A DNA stretch of 64,000 nt from Cristatella mucedo (GCA_009760855.2 WPIO01000031.1:827001-891000); one strand, 5' to 3'. Counted from the first letter of the stretch, positions 10,812 through 21,411 are shown. The notes: generated by a model not told the origin, from the sequence alone. Program-made: numbers and translations.

Positions 10812-13800
10812 GTCGAAGTGTGGCAGAGTGCCTACACAAGATTAGACTTCGGCAGCATTCTGGCAGCAAAGAAGCACAAACCGTGCAAGCTGCAAGCAAT
10901 CCTTACCTTGCCTGTGTACAGAGGCCATTCGCAGGAGTAAAGAATAGATCGGCCAGTTTTGTTCAGAGCTTGCGACATAGCCGGATAGCCTGAAAGACAT
11001 AGGCCCTATTCACATGCTTATATTAGGCGGCAGCAAGAACATACGGTGAGTCAAGTCACACCGTACCGGCACAAAGTATGTCACCACCAGTTACAGCTTG
11101 AGTTCAGATAAAGGTGCCGTGCTCGGCCAGTCCTTGAGACAGGAGCGTGCTGAGAGGAGTTGCAGTCGCACAGCTGCTAGAAAGGATTTGCAACCCACTG
11201 TGATTGGCCGGTGTGAGCTAGGTCAAGGTTAAGCCCGCCCCGACGAATTATGGCTACACTACTGCCACAGGATACAACGTCGCGACTAAGCAGAGCTGGT
11301 CAGGCAAGAATCAGCAGCAGTCAGCTGCGTCGAATGGTTACCTGCACAAGCATCGTGCATCAGCAGTGTTTGCAAGTACCCCTCCCCCTAGCAAAAGAAG
11401 AGCAAGAAATATTGGCAAGAAAAACTCGCCACCCCCGGCCTACCCAGGCTGAGCACCGTGTCATTGGCGTAGCATCCGTCGAACTTGAGCAGATCGATGC
11501 CCCAAGCGGCAAACGTGTGGGCGTCTTGATCGTAGTGGCCCTCACTGCCCGGATATCCACCGCACGTGCTCGAGCCCACGTCCTCGTAGATGCCCAGCTT
11601 CAAGCCCCTGCTATGCACCTGCAATGGCAGCAGCGAATACAGCATCAGCGCTGCCAGCATCAGCATCAGCATCAGCATCAGCCACAGCAGCAGCAAGTGT
11701 CGGCACCCTTGCTCTGTATCCTCCTCCTCCTTCTCATCTAGTAAGGCGAGCCTGCCTAGGCAGGCCTGCAGTGCGGCAGGCCCTCGGGGGGGGGGGCCGG
11801 CAAGGCCCCCAAACAGAGTCACGTGAACAACGACGAGACGACTAGCCGTCTGCAAGCAGTCTGACCGGCTCGGTGTGAAAGCCTGCCGAACAGAGCTTCG
11901 CACCGGCAGTCACTGGCTGAACGAACTGATAACATTACCACTTGGTGATGCCGTTGAGCAGACAGGCAAACACACGCATGCACAAACATATACCCACGCA
12001 CAAACATACACCAGAGGCACCCCTGAGACGTCACACAAACACGTACAACACACACACACACAAATAGCCGGGTGTAAAGGAAGTAGCAGAACTCGAAGAG
12101 ATTGCAGGAAAGGAAGGTGTGGCGTGCTTACGTAGTCAGCGACCGCAGCTATTCCGTGAGGGAAGCGGACCGGGTCGGGCTGGAGGTTGCCTCGAGCATC
12201 CCTTATGTGCGCCAGCCAGCAGTCATCGATGCTAATGTATTCGTATCCGGCGTCCAGGTAGCCGTCCTCGGCCATCCTGTCGGCCATGGCCATGATCAGC
12301 TTCTCCCTGTGCGAAAAGACGGCAGCTGAAAGACGTGCCTGAAAGGTCTATGCAGCAGCCACGAGCAAGCTGGCAAATGCCTCGGTCGACATTCTATGTT
12401 GCAAAAAAGGAATGAGTAAAGATCAGCCAAGTCTAGCATCTCTAAAACAAATTGTCGAATAACAGCTGAACAGTCCAAAAATGCTCATGCATACCATCAA
12501 CTATCTCCTCAACTGTTCCCACGTTAGAGCCATAACGGCAGACTAGGTAAGGCGTTTCCTTTTCACGATCTCGAGACCGAGGTCGTGGGTTCGAATCCAG
12601 CAGGGGGCGACCCTTTATCGCCGCTGCAAGCACTGGTGATAGCCGTAAAGACTCTTCTGTTGCTATACAAGAGAGGCTGCTAAATCAGCTAATATTTTTT
12701 TATATCTAGTGGTCCTTGTGATCCAGCTGACCACTTCTCTAGCATCTTTGTCAGCAAGATAGACAAGATCAGGGAGTCCATCCCTAAAGTAGCAGCATCC
12801 CTATTTGACTCAGGTCCCTCAGTAGCAACCCCTCAGGACTCTTTTCCTCAATTTCGTGCAGCACCTTAATGTCTACATTCAAGGAGGCCAAGAGTAATCT
12901 CATCCTGAAATCCATGTCCCTGTTTAAGTAGACTACTAATAGTAATACTAGACCCCGTACCCACAGTCTTACTTCTACAATGCATAGATCTGCTGCTGCC
13001 ATGATTAACTAACATAATAAGTATGCCTTTAGCATGAGAACATGTCCGCACCACTTTCAAAAAAGGCTGTAGTTAGGCCATTAATTAAGAAAGCAACACT
13101 AGACCAAGAAAACTTGAGCAGCTTTTATCCAGTCTCCCTATAACAATCGTTCACATCAAAAACACTAGAATGAGTCGTGGCAGACCATTTGAACTATTAA
13201 ATTGAAACTTAAAACCAAGCAAGTTTGAGCATAGTTTTAAAGCTAATCCCTCCTAAGAGTCAGCTTCTGGTGTATAGCTTCTCAGGAATGCAAACTTAGG
13301 TAAAGTCTCTCTGCTTGTTTTGCTTGATCTTTCGGCAGAGTTTGATATTATTGATCACCAAGTCTATCTCGAACGCCTCTCATCTAGCCTGATCATCACT
13401 GGCACTGCACTGTGCACTGCAGTGATTCAGGTCCTATCTCAGTGGGAGACTCCAGAGTATTGATATGAACAGACAAAGATCAAGAAAGGAACTATTGATG
13501 ACCACAATAACTCAGAACTTTGTGTTCAATCTGCAGCTTTTCACAGTTTATAGTTTCCCCTCTTGCTGATGTGATCGCCAAGCACAATTAAGGCTTTTAC
13601 TTCTATGCAGATGAAACTCAGTTGTACCTTTGCTTTGACCCTTCCCAGTCCTCCAGCACGTCGAATTTTATCTAAACCCCAGCTGACACCCACAGATGAA
13701 TGGCAGAAAACTTTCTCGAATTGAATGACAACAAAACCAACTTACTAGTTATGGTCAAAACAAATGTGACTGAGCAACTGGAATGCCTAACGCTCAAAAT

Positions 13801-16800
13801 CGGCTCTGCTAGCATAGTTCGTGTTGCATCTGCACAAAATCTGGGTGTCCTGTTCCAAAGTGACCTATCACTAGGCGACCACATCAGCTCCACGATCAAG
13901 TCTGCCTTTTCAATTACATAACTAAGCAAAATTCGTGCTTGCTTATACAGGGTTATTACATCCAAATTGTTCATGCATTTGTGACATCCGTCTTGACTTC
14001 TGTAACTCAAGCTTGCTGGTCTACCGGCGTGTGCAATCAGGTGCTTACTGTTGGTGCAAAACACTGCAGCTAGGCTTATCTGTTGTGATCGTTGCAGTTG
14101 CCACATCACATCACTTCTTGCCACTGCACTGGCTCTCCATCAAGTCTCGACAAATCGACTTCAAGGTTCTGTCACTCACTTTTAGATCCCTTCATTATCT
14201 GGCCCCAGCCTACCAATCAGAACTACTCCCCTACCAGGCCAAGCATCGTACAACTTGCTGTTATGACCCAAATCGCTTAGCTTTACCTTGTATGAATCTC
14301 AAAACCATTGGAGACCGTACCTTTAGTTCGTATGCTCCCAAAGCCTTGAAATCACTCGTGACCGATGTCACGACATCCCCTGACTTGATATTTAAAAAGA
14401 GCTAAAATGCACCTGTTCCTCACAGCATTTGGTGAGTTCTCGTGAACTGTCCTTTGTGTGCTTATTCATGCTGACACTGTGCATGCTGTGAAAACCATAT
14501 TTACATGCTTTCTTGACACCAAAGTGTCGAGAAAGAAATTTAGTGGTCTGAGTGCACTATACCGATGCACTATCATTCATACTAATATCATCGCTGGTTC
14601 AGCAGCCTCCTTCATGTAGAGGCAGCAAAATTTGGTCGACACGTAGCCGGATCGTGCTTATTTCGATGAGTGCCAGCCGCCCTTGCCTACCGACCGCTGA
14701 CCGTTTGTGGCTTTGGAGGCGTTTTAATGACTCGCCGGGAAGCCTTGATCGGTCTAGTATACCTGCGCCCACGGCTTTGCAAAGGCAGTGGTCGCATCGC
14801 GGTTCGCCGCGTCTGGGCAATCTTCTACGGCGCGCTCGAACGCGGTGTGAGCGCAAGCTATGCGCGCAAGCCGTAGCCACCAGCATCCGTGTCATCTCCC
14901 TCAAGACTAAGGTGAGAAACGTTGCGAATTCAGAGGGCGGCTCTGAGGAATCTAGCGACTGTGTACAGGTAGCTGAGGCGGACAGCCGAACGCGACTGGC
15001 GAAGTCCGGAGCACGAAAGAGCCCATTTACGACCCGTTACGGCCGGTGGTTGCCTTCGGAGGCTCATCCTGAAGCTGCGGTGGCAATGCAACGTCCGAAA
15101 ACAGCAGCACTGGAGCCGCTACCCTAAAGCCTAGTAGTTCTTTCTTGGTAGCAATCTGCAAAAGGCTTACCGGGCTTCTAGTGAGGTAAAACGCACCTGT
15201 TCCTCACAGCATTTGGTGAGTTCTCGTGAACTGTACTTTGTCTGCTTATTCATGCTGACACTGTGCATGCTGTGAAAACCATATTTACATGCTTTCTTGA
15301 CACCAAAGGCAAAGTGTCGAGAAAGAAATTTAGTGGTCTGAGTGCACTATACCGACGCACTATCATTCATACTAATACCATCGCTGATTCAGCAGCCTCC
15401 TTCATGTAGAGGCAGCAAAGCCTTGGCGGCTTTTGCTTGTGCTTCGCAATGGACCTGCAGTAAAGAAGTTCCAGCAACTTATCCCTACGCTCAGACTCAT
15501 AGCAACACACAATGCACCCTAATAGCAGTAAGCTTGATAGAAATGATAATAATGAGATTTGCATAGCATCCTCAGAGATCTAAATCTCTCACTAGACACT
15601 TTCATACGTGGCGTAAGAGAATTACGTCAATAGGGCTAGTGATAACATACATAGCATTAACATGCAACAACGCACAAAGAACCATTCACAAGGACCCAGC
15701 AGATGCTGTAAGAACAGTTGAATTTTAGCTTCTTTTTAAATGTGGTAAAGTCGGGGGGGGGGATGTCGTGACGTTAGTCGGGGATGAGTTCTCGGCTTTG
15801 AAAGCCTATGAACTGAAGGCATGGTCTTCGAACGATTTGAGTTGGTTCGAGGCACAGCTAAACGACTTGGGTCAGCCAAGCAGGTGGTACCATGCCTAGC
15901 CTGATTGGGGAGTAGTTCTGCTAGGTGGGCTAGGGGCCAGAGAATGAAGGAATGAAGGAACCTAAAAGCAAGCCACAACAGCGCCCGAAGTCGATACCCT
16001 GCTTAATGATGAGCCAATGCAGGTCGGTTGCTCTGCGAAATCATTGAATCGGTGCTTGCAACGTTTTTGTGAAGCAGCACCTACTTCAAATTTGCTACCA
16101 TTTCTGGGTAACTAAATGTCAGCAGTCCTTCAATATATCTATCCGACACATTTGCCGTCTGCTTTACTGCACGTGATACTATGCTGGAAGCAGATTGTTC
16201 CCCGAAGGCTGCTCGGGTTTTGGATGCACTGAGTGTGCCTCTCTCAAGCACAGCAACCGCCTTGTTCTCATAGTTTTGATTAGCTATGCACTGCTATGCG
16301 ATACGTTAGTGTAATATGCCTGCTACGGATAGCTCTAATCGATCGAGTGACAGCTAAGAACGAAAACCTATCTCACGCCCATAAACCAAATGACTGGTGG
16401 TTGCTTCGAAGGGCTGCCGACCAAAGGATGTCGTAAGTGGCATCACTTATGAAGTCGGTGATTATGAAACAGTGCTGTAGCAGCGGCATTAGAGGCAGGC
16501 AGTTGCAGTCCGGTTCTATTAATTGAGCATGAAATTGCCTGAAAAAAATTCTAGAACAATCATATATTAATGCTGTGCTTATTTTGTCAAACTGCTTCTT
16601 GCTACTAATAGATAGCTAGACGGTAAGCACATACATAGAAGCATCCATTATTTTGGCTGCTTCCATTGGAATGCACAATAGTCGTGTGACAAGATCGATC
16701 AGCGGTGCCCTTCTCACAGTCTGAAATCCCGAGAATTAGCTAAGATGCACCGTGTAGCTGCTGTGACCTTGGTAAGTTTCAACCTGAGACACTGGTTACG

Positions 16801-17127
16801 AGCACATCTTAATCTCAGCTTCCATGCCATGTGTTGTAGTGATGTATCATGGGCTGAACTGGAAGTATTCGGAAGCCTGACACATGGTGGTCGTGACCAG
16901 GTGTCCCACCAAATCGAGCATGATCATCATACATGCAAGCCATTTTCGCTGCATTACCCTATGCAGTTGTCCGGATCGTCAGTGCAGTCTGTCTCGCATC
17001 TGAACCTCTCCCACGTTAGCCAGCCCATCGGAGGCGTTCGGGCCAAGCCATTTTGCAGAGAGTAGCCAATGCCTGGACATAGAAGCAGGCCTGCAGTGCT
17101 TAGCCAAAGGCGTGCTCTCCAAGACAT
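6582..17127 (-). CDS. GLA: Alpha-galactosidase (GLA/NAGA family, GH27), seven coding exons, complete
   Basis: A lysosomal glycoside hydrolase that removes terminal alpha-galactose from glycolipids and glycoproteins. Seven exons join in frame into 407 aa: 17127-16958, 12306-12132, 11618-11444, 10989-10907, 9993-9832, 8011-7814 and 6842-6582. Residues 1-22 or so are a hydrophobic signal peptide, followed by the ARTPPMGW barrel start. By alignment to known family members, the nucleophile is Asp162 in KFDGC and the acid/base is Asp219 in the [10 protein letters not shown] block. The substrate-loop residues are Glu194 and Leu197 in CEWPLY, which are those of alpha-galactosidase A; NAGA has Ser and Ala there. 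The glycosylation site at Asn203 (NYT) is also kept. The start is the first in-frame ATG after a likely acceptor at 17138. A non-coding first exon upstream is expected but was not found. The last-exon acceptor is the least certain border. Confidence 0.9.
7170..7330 (-). mobile_element. Degenerate L2-like LINE tail in GLA intron 6
   Basis: The stretch around CACCTTAGGAAAACTAAATG followed by CTTTCTATACAC, and the flanking ATA-rich run, resemble the minus-strand L2 tail. Similarity is weak, and it is parallel to the better copy at 7440-7760. Confidence 0.4.
7440..7760 (-). mobile_element. L2-like LINE tail interrupted by the SPIN-like element
   Basis: The minus-strand tail (CCTAGAGAACTAAATCTCTTTCTAGAC) runs to 7507 and resumes at 7695 with the duplicated 8 bases and the rest of the tail. 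The hAT element at 7508-7694 therefore sits inside an older L2 tail. Confidence 0.65.
7508..7694. mobile_element. SPIN-like non-autonomous hAT transposon (187 bp)
   Basis: The element starts CAACGGCTCTCAACCC and ends GGTTGAGAACCACTA, which are near-inverted termini. It is flanked by an exact 8-bp duplication, TTCTAGAC, at 7500-7507 and 7695-7702, which is the hAT-type target duplication. Internal blocks such as TTTCACAGGGGTCGCCTAAG and GGGGGTCACCACAACATAAG, and the end block with GGAACTGTATTAAAGG, match what I remember of the SPIN family. SPIN elements are known from tetrapods and a few invertebrates through horizontal transfer. The copy has no coding capacity and would depend on a transposase in trans. 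It lies in intron 6 of the alpha-galactosidase gene. Confidence 0.85.
7814..8011 (-). CDS. GLA: Alpha-galactosidase coding exon 6
   Basis: The acceptor is TCTTACAG before 8011 and the donor is ACG then GTAACT. It encodes residues 256-321: [19 protein letters not shown] and the [13 protein letters not shown] motif. Confidence 0.92.
8325..8895 (+). mobile_element. Degenerate L2-like LINE fragment
   Basis: The blocks GTCTCTCTGCT, GCTATCGATCACCAAGTCC, a YADD-region remnant near 8610-8640 and the 3' end GTGCCTAGAGAAAGATTTTG at about 8848 align to the longer LINE copies. It has no ATT tail and many lesions. Confidence 0.6.
9119..9173. repeat. (CA)n microsatellite
   Basis: A nearly pure CA run, with CA-rich flanks from about 9050 to 9210. 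It lies in alpha-galactosidase intron 5. Confidence 0.95.
9690..9771 (+). mobile_element. L2-like LINE 3' tail
   Basis: TTCAGAAAGAGATTTAGAACTCTCAAGG followed by an ATT run. It lies about 60 bases downstream of the donor of alpha-galactosidase exon 5, on the opposite strand. Confidence 0.65.
9832..9993 (-). CDS. GLA: Alpha-galactosidase coding exon 5 (acid/base)
   Basis: The acceptor is TTATGCAG before 9993 and the donor is ATG then GTAAGA. It encodes residues 202-255, in phase 0 at both ends, with the NYT sequon, the RNYHDVDD catalytic block and FNDPDM. Confidence 0.92.
10749..10804. repeat. (CA)n microsatellite
   Basis: About 28 CA units in alpha-galactosidase intron 4. Confidence 0.95.
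10907..10989 (-). CDS. GLA: Alpha-galactosidase coding exon 4 (specificity loop)
   Basis: The acceptor is CTTTCAG before 10989 and the donor is AAG then GTAAGG. This 83-base exon encodes the end of Gly174 through Lys201 and carries CEWPLY, the residues that choose galactose over N-acetylgalactosamine. Confidence 0.9.
11444..11618 (-). CDS. GLA: Alpha-galactosidase coding exon 3 (nucleophile)
   Basis: The acceptor is ATTGCAG before 11618 and the donor is CTGG then GTAGGC. It encodes residues 116-173 plus one base, including GLKLGIYED and the nucleophile motif KFDGC (Asp162). Confidence 0.92.
11641..11700. repeat. (AGCATC)n / CAGCAG short tandem repeat
   Basis: Several AGCATC hexamers followed by CAGCAG units, starting about 20 bases upstream of alpha-galactosidase exon 3 within intron 2. 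It is close to the splice acceptor. Confidence 0.8.
12132..12306 (-). CDS. GLA: Alpha-galactosidase coding exon 2
   Basis: The acceptor is CGCACAG before 12306 and the donor is TAC then GTAAGC. It encodes residues 57-115, with the conserved [11 protein letters not shown] and [10 protein letters not shown] blocks. Confidence 0.92.
12525..12710 (+). mobile_element. tRNA-derived SINE, family 2
   Basis: It contains a B-box-like GGTTCGAATCC at about 12588, then the family body (GGGGGCGACCCTTTATCGCC, GTGATAGCCGTAAAGACTCT, GAGGCTGCTAAATCAGCTAA) and a T-rich end. The same body is found at 17460-17630, 25396-25570, 35395-35590, 42490-42610, 49305-49455 and 54735-54825. Confidence 0.75.
12710..14628 (+). 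mobile_element. L2-like LINE, long degenerate copy
   Basis: It begins with the pre-RT linker ([14 protein letters not shown]-like, about 12748-12790). RT remnants follow, including the TLDQENL block near 13095 and the ADETQLYL remnant of the active site near 13605. The [10 protein letters not shown] and [14 protein letters not shown] blocks are at 13720-13880, and the C-terminal [12 protein letters not shown] block is at about 14310. Many stops break it. It lies upstream of the alpha-galactosidase exon 2 region, in intron 1, on the opposite strand. Confidence 0.8.
14403..14628 (+). repeat. Direct repeat A (LINE tail), left copy
   Basis: This 226-bp segment recurs at 15188-15420, with a few substitutions and a 6-base indel, on either side of unit B. 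Confidence 0.9.
14632..15187. repeat. Unit B, 555-bp dispersed repeat, copy 1
   Basis: It runs from GGTCGACACGTAGCCGGATC to CTTCTAGTGAGGTAAA and is repeated at 22426-22976 with about five substitutions (about 99% identity by eye). It has no terminal inverted repeats, poly(A) or short target duplication. A 191-codon frame runs across it in this copy and continues from the flank, so it is not clearly coding. It is GC-rich compared with its surroundings. Origin unknown: a recent duplication or an unclassified mobile unit. Confidence 0.85.
15188..15420 (+). repeat. Direct repeat A (LINE tail), right copy
   Basis: Near-copy of 14403-14628. Homology stops exactly where unit B begins on the left side (CAGCAAA at 14628 and 15420). 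Confidence 0.9.
15540..16035 (-). mobile_element. L2-like LINE 3' fragment
   Basis: Reverse-strand LINE C-terminus and tail: GATCTAAATCTCTCACTAGAC near 15575, TTTTTAAATGTGGTAAAGTC, and the AATGAAGGAACCTAAAAGC block near 15950. The frame is broken, and a G9 run is present at about 15753. Confidence 0.7.
16040..16955. other. Intron 1 remainder of alpha-galactosidase, nothing recognised
   Basis: No repeat family, RNA gene or exon is recognised between the LINE fragment and coding exon 1. Confidence 0.4.
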
Positions 17128-17137
17128 TATTGAAAGC
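16958..17137 (-). CDS. GLA: Alpha-galactosidase coding exon 1 (signal peptide)
   Basis: The acceptor is TTTTGCAG before 17137, ATG is at 17127-17125, and the donor is AGG then GTAATG at 16958. It encodes residues 1-56 plus two bases: a signal peptide, then the conserved N-terminal PPMGW motif and the Cys pair in RCETDCTDD. Confidence 0.85.
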
Positions 17138-17459
17138 CTGCAAAATAAAAATGCAGAAGGGCATTTTAACAAGCTTAAACGCTAGTTGAAACTAATTTTG
17201 AAACCGGCGAACCTGGCAATGGGTTTTAAGACTAGCTGCCTGGAACAGATCATCAGAAGCATAAAACAATATGGACTCAGAGTAAAGTAGACAGAAATGA
17301 GAGAATACACATACATCAGTGCTCAAAAGAGTGACATAGCAAGCATGGGAGTGAAAGCAAGGAAATGCACGAGAGAAATGTAAGCAAGGGACAAGAACAA
17401 GGAGGAGAGTAAAGGAAAGCATACGATAAGAAATCTCGCGGACACGTGCATAGCCCCTG

Positions 17460-17630
17460 CGTATTGCGCCCAGGTCTTCACGACCAAGGTCGTAAGTTCA
17501 AGTCCTTCGGTGGGCGATCCTTTATTGCCCAGTGTAAGCAGTGGTGATAGTCAGTACGGTTATTCTGCTGCTACATAAATGAGGCTGTTGAATCTTTACA
17601 GTGGTTGCAATCAGATCCAGCAACTCAAAT
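17460..17630 (+). mobile_element. tRNA-derived SINE, family 2
   Basis: It has a tRNA-like head with AGTTCAAGTCC (B box), then GGTGGGCGATCCTTTATTGC, GTGATAGTCAGTACGG and ATGAGGCTGTTGAATC, as in the other family 2 copies. Confidence 0.72.
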
Positions 17631-17639
17631 AAAAAAGAT

Positions 17640-19070
17640 TTGGAACTGCAACCACCATGGCACAGTTCATGTTATACTGGTGTGACTCTTGAGGTGAGAA
17701 AACAATCCCCACGGCACCGGCATTCGGGAGCCGCGATTGACTGCAAGCTTACCTAGGGATCGTTTCTTGTAGAATTGGGTAGTACTAAGATGCTGCAATG
17801 CCTCTTACACAACAAACAAAGCCAGTTCTCATTCATATGTGAAATCAACAAACTGGCTTACCTGGTTCTCAATACAGAAGAGAGATCTTTACCAAAGTTA
17901 AGCAGCAAGTACATTCTTCACTTAAATAAAAACAATGCGAAAGGCTTGCATCACCTTTCGGGACTGAGGGTATCTAGCTTGATCCACTTTTTGAAGTCGA
18001 GCACATTACATATTCGACCGAATAATGAAGATTAGGCAAGAGAAAACCAAAATACGGCTATAGCAGAAACCGGCTAAAAGCAACCATGATAACAGCCATG
18101 GATGATGTGCACGGCACGCTATATTTTTGTGCTACAAGCGTTCCCACACAATTATTATTGGGGCGGGAGCCTAAGTTACTTCCTTAATGGGCTACATCAC
18201 CTACCAAGAGAGAGCGGAGTGGTAATCATCCACTAAAAATGGTGCAGGTACCTCTATCGGTGTCTAGGTATCCGCATCAATCGGCTCTGTCGCGAAACAA
18301 CGGCCTAGTACCATCCAGCTACGCTGCGAGTATTGGGATTATTGGGATCTGTCCTAATCCCATCCACGCCGGGTAGCCTTTCAGGTGAGTATAAATGACG
18401 GCTTGTTTCAATAACCTGTGAGAGGCCTCAACCGACCAATACCGCATCGCTCGCCGCCCGAGCGCACACGATGGGGCTTAGCAACTTCCAGTTTTCAGTG
18501 GTGGCTTCAGCGCTTGCTAGCGGCTGGTAGACGCCAGCTCACTCGAGCGCTCGGCACCCGATAGGAGGCGCTACCGGGTAGGAGCGGCTCGATCGCCAGC
18601 TACAGACCTGCGATTAATGTCGATGCCGAGTCGACGGATTCACAAGAGCGATCAAAAGAGCGTGAACCGTAAAGAGAGGGAGCGTCCGACGAACGGCAAC
18701 GTAACCAACCAAGTCACAAGCTTCGCTGCTATTGGAAGGCGGCTTCGGCAACGCTCTTCCGGTCGGAGGGGCTTGCCCTCTTGAGAGGCACACACTGTAG
18801 ATGTACGCAGTATTGAAATCGCACGCCTCATAAAAGCATCTTTCGAAAAATTTTCCTGCTAAAATAAGTAGATGGCCACTCTTTAGATTTGCAACCAACC
18901 CCGAAGGTTTTGTCACAATATTAGTATTACAACAGCACATTAGTTCCTGGGAGTCAGGCGTAAACGATTTACGAGGGCGGTGATTTTGGAAATGCAACAG
19001 CGACACTGACTTGTTAGAAACTGTGATTTTATTTAATTGATTACACTGCCCCTGATCGCTGTACGAGTGG
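17640..19070. other. Intergenic, no gene recognised
   Basis: It holds modest open frames (17775-18035 plus; 18614-19126 minus, 170 codons), but no known domain, splice pattern or repeat match. Confidence 0.35.
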
Positions 19071-19072
19071 GC

Positions 19073-19250
19073 TGTGACACTCGATGTGGTAAGCAGCCCG
19101 GACGTGCTATTAGTTTGTTTTGACAAGGGAGTCAGGGGGACTCCGGTGGGCGAGAGGGGTGAGGAGAGTCGTGCTTCGCCCTGCTCCGTGTGTAGGGAGA
19201 ATAAACTGGTGGTGTTGCTCGTCGGCTGGTGTTCTGTGCAGTACGCGACA
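19073..19250 (+). mobile_element. Possible solo LTR or related repeat
   Basis: The stretch runs from TGTGACAC to GCGACA and has an AATAAA at about 19199 followed 45 bases later by the end, an LTR-like arrangement. The part from AATAAACTGG to the end resembles the reverse complement of 44560-44625 and, more weakly, of 3640-3690. No target duplication is seen. The 5' border is a guess. Confidence 0.3.
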
Positions 19251-20149
19251 ATAGTTCAGACTACAGAAACAGCGGGTGGTTGAGTTCCCGTGTAGTTAAG
19301 GGTTGGGCTATGAGAGTTTTGGCCTCAGGGTTTTTGCGGTGGCCGTCGAGGAGTTCCGACCGCATCCTCTCGCGCGGGACCCTCCCTCCTCAGAGGCACG
19401 AGTCTCCATCCTTTTCGGATCTACCTAATAACAGCGGCCACCAAGACCGCAATTTCTTTACGCAGTGGTGCTGATAGAAACTGGCTATGGAATCCAGCCC
19501 GAAACGTGACCGCTCCCTCCTTCACGCTCGCGCGCGTCGCTTCCTATGCCGCTGACTCGGATCCGACGGCGGCCGAGTGTCGCCGCCGCACCGGCGTGGC
19601 GTCTCTTAGCAACGCGCCGGCAATAATGAGGGGGGCCGTGTCGATAATGACTCGGGAATGTCCTTAGGTAGTCGAAGGTATAGGTAGGTATAGGAAGGCA
19701 TAGGTAGTCGAAGCTAGAACTCAAATGACCCTCGACGCTCTCAGCTACTCTAGGACACGTGGCCCACAGGATCAGCGAAATTGGCCCGTTTTTGTTCTTG
19801 CCAATCGCAGTATCTCTGCTCCTCGCTCATTTCGGGATTTTTTGACGAATCGGAAAGCAACTAATCAGCCTCCGCGGGGATCGTTATTAAAATCCTACGT
19901 TTTACTGCATGCGCACATTTACGCTAGCGGACGCCCGCCGCCGTCTTGCGTGCTCGCCACTTCGTTGATAGGCCCCCTCCGTCGGTCGACTACGATATCT
20001 GCACACGCTAACGTAGACTGTGAAGAAATTCATGATAGAATTAATATTTAAACACTACTCAGATGTTTCTAGTTTTCAGCGATTTTCATCGCAGGCCTTG
20101 CACTACTTTTACGACGCAAGATTACGACTGACAGCTCTGTACAATACAA

Positions 20150-20245
20150 TACATTACAATAAATCATTTGCATAGTGCCCTAAGAGGACGTAATCTCTAC
20201 TCAGGCGCGTCGTTTATGCCCTCGGGGCTTGAGCCCCTGGCCAAA
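20150..20245 (-). mobile_element. SINE family 1 (tRNA head plus L2-type tail), fragment
   Basis: Minus-strand order: GGGGCTCAAGCCCCGAGGGC-like head, then GCGCCTGAGTAGAGATTACG, then the partner GGGCAC. Compare the fuller copy at 41930-42085. Confidence 0.65.
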
Positions 20246-21028
20246 CTGGTGCATGCGCTCGTTTTGTCGTGGAAAAGGGACGGGCTTCTGTAGCTGGGTG
20301 TATGTATGAATGTGCACGCGCATTGCATATCCGTCTGTAGCTCGGCGAAGTCACTAGGACTAGGGTAGCTTACTCCAAAATGAGGGCGCGAATCCAATGG
20401 CCACAAGTTATGATCTCTCGTAGCAAAGAACGAGCGGACAGCACAGCCGTGCACCAGAGGCCAGCTGCGAGAGGATGCAATGCCCAGCGGCGATGAACTA
20501 CGAGCTTGACATCTAGCGTGAGCTGCTGTAATCCACTGAAAAAGCGTCCGTCTCGAATAGTCCTTAGACAAAAGAAGTACCAAATCATTCTTGTCCTGAA
20601 AGAACTAAAAGGCCCGAGAGTTTTTTATTGTTGCAGCAATTCGGATATGTAAACAATAGGTAGCAGTAGTGTCGGCCTGTTAAGATCCACCCAGGGAGTC
20701 GGGGGGGGGACGCAGCGGTCGGCGGACGCAGGACGGAGCAGTGGCCCTCAGGCGGCTTTCGCAGGCGCGCGAGTAGCACTAGCGGACAAAGCTCGCACAC
20801 AAGTGTTGTACGAGAATGCTCTTATCCTTTACTGATCAAGTTCCCAGAGGAGATGTATACCTCTTAGGGCGCCATCTAAATGTCTTAATAACGTTATGGT
20901 TTTCGTTTGCATTTCGATAGGCGAACGAACAACGATCATAAGCCCACCGACGTACCAGACAAACTCGCATAGCTCGAGTGCAAATAGCCGATCCACTTAC
21001 CGAATGCCGCTTCGATTTGCAAAAGAAG

Positions 21029-21035
<7 letters not shown>

Positions 21036-21115
<80 letters not shown>
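21036..21115. repeat. (GA)n microsatellite
   Basis: About 40 uninterrupted GA units. It creates spurious long frames on both strands. Confidence 0.97.
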
Positions 21116-21118
<3 letters not shown>

Positions 21119-21411
21119 AGCCTCAGTCGGGCGACCCTTGCGGTCGAAGTTGCGTCGGGAGGGAAGAGGGAAAGGGAGCCGCATCGACCTGTGCACCGTC
21201 GGCATCTTCGCCGTCGGCACGTGCGCCGTCGACCTGTGCACCGTCGGTGAGTCAGAGCCCAGGCGTCACCGGTATGCTTGCATTCGCCCGTAAAAATAGT
21301 ACGAGCTTGTAGGAAAGAGAAAAAGTATATTCGGTAAAGGAAGTAATTTTCAAACAAGCTCCTTAAGCCCACACATGCTCGAATAGGCTTCGTCAAGGAC
21401 GGGGGGGGGGG

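Noticed and set aside
12560-12600. tRNA gene suggested by GGTTCGAATCC
   Set aside because: The B box belongs to SINE family 2; no cloverleaf with paired acceptor stem can be drawn, and the same body recurs elsewhere.
18614-19126. 170-codon minus-strand frame
   Set aside because: No domain, no splice borders, and its start lies in the LTR-like segment; not enough to call a gene.
20836-21396. Leu/Ser and Glu/Arg-rich frames at 21 kb (also 37.7 and 60.3 kb)
   Set aside because: They are translations of GA/CT arrays with no supported flanking exons.
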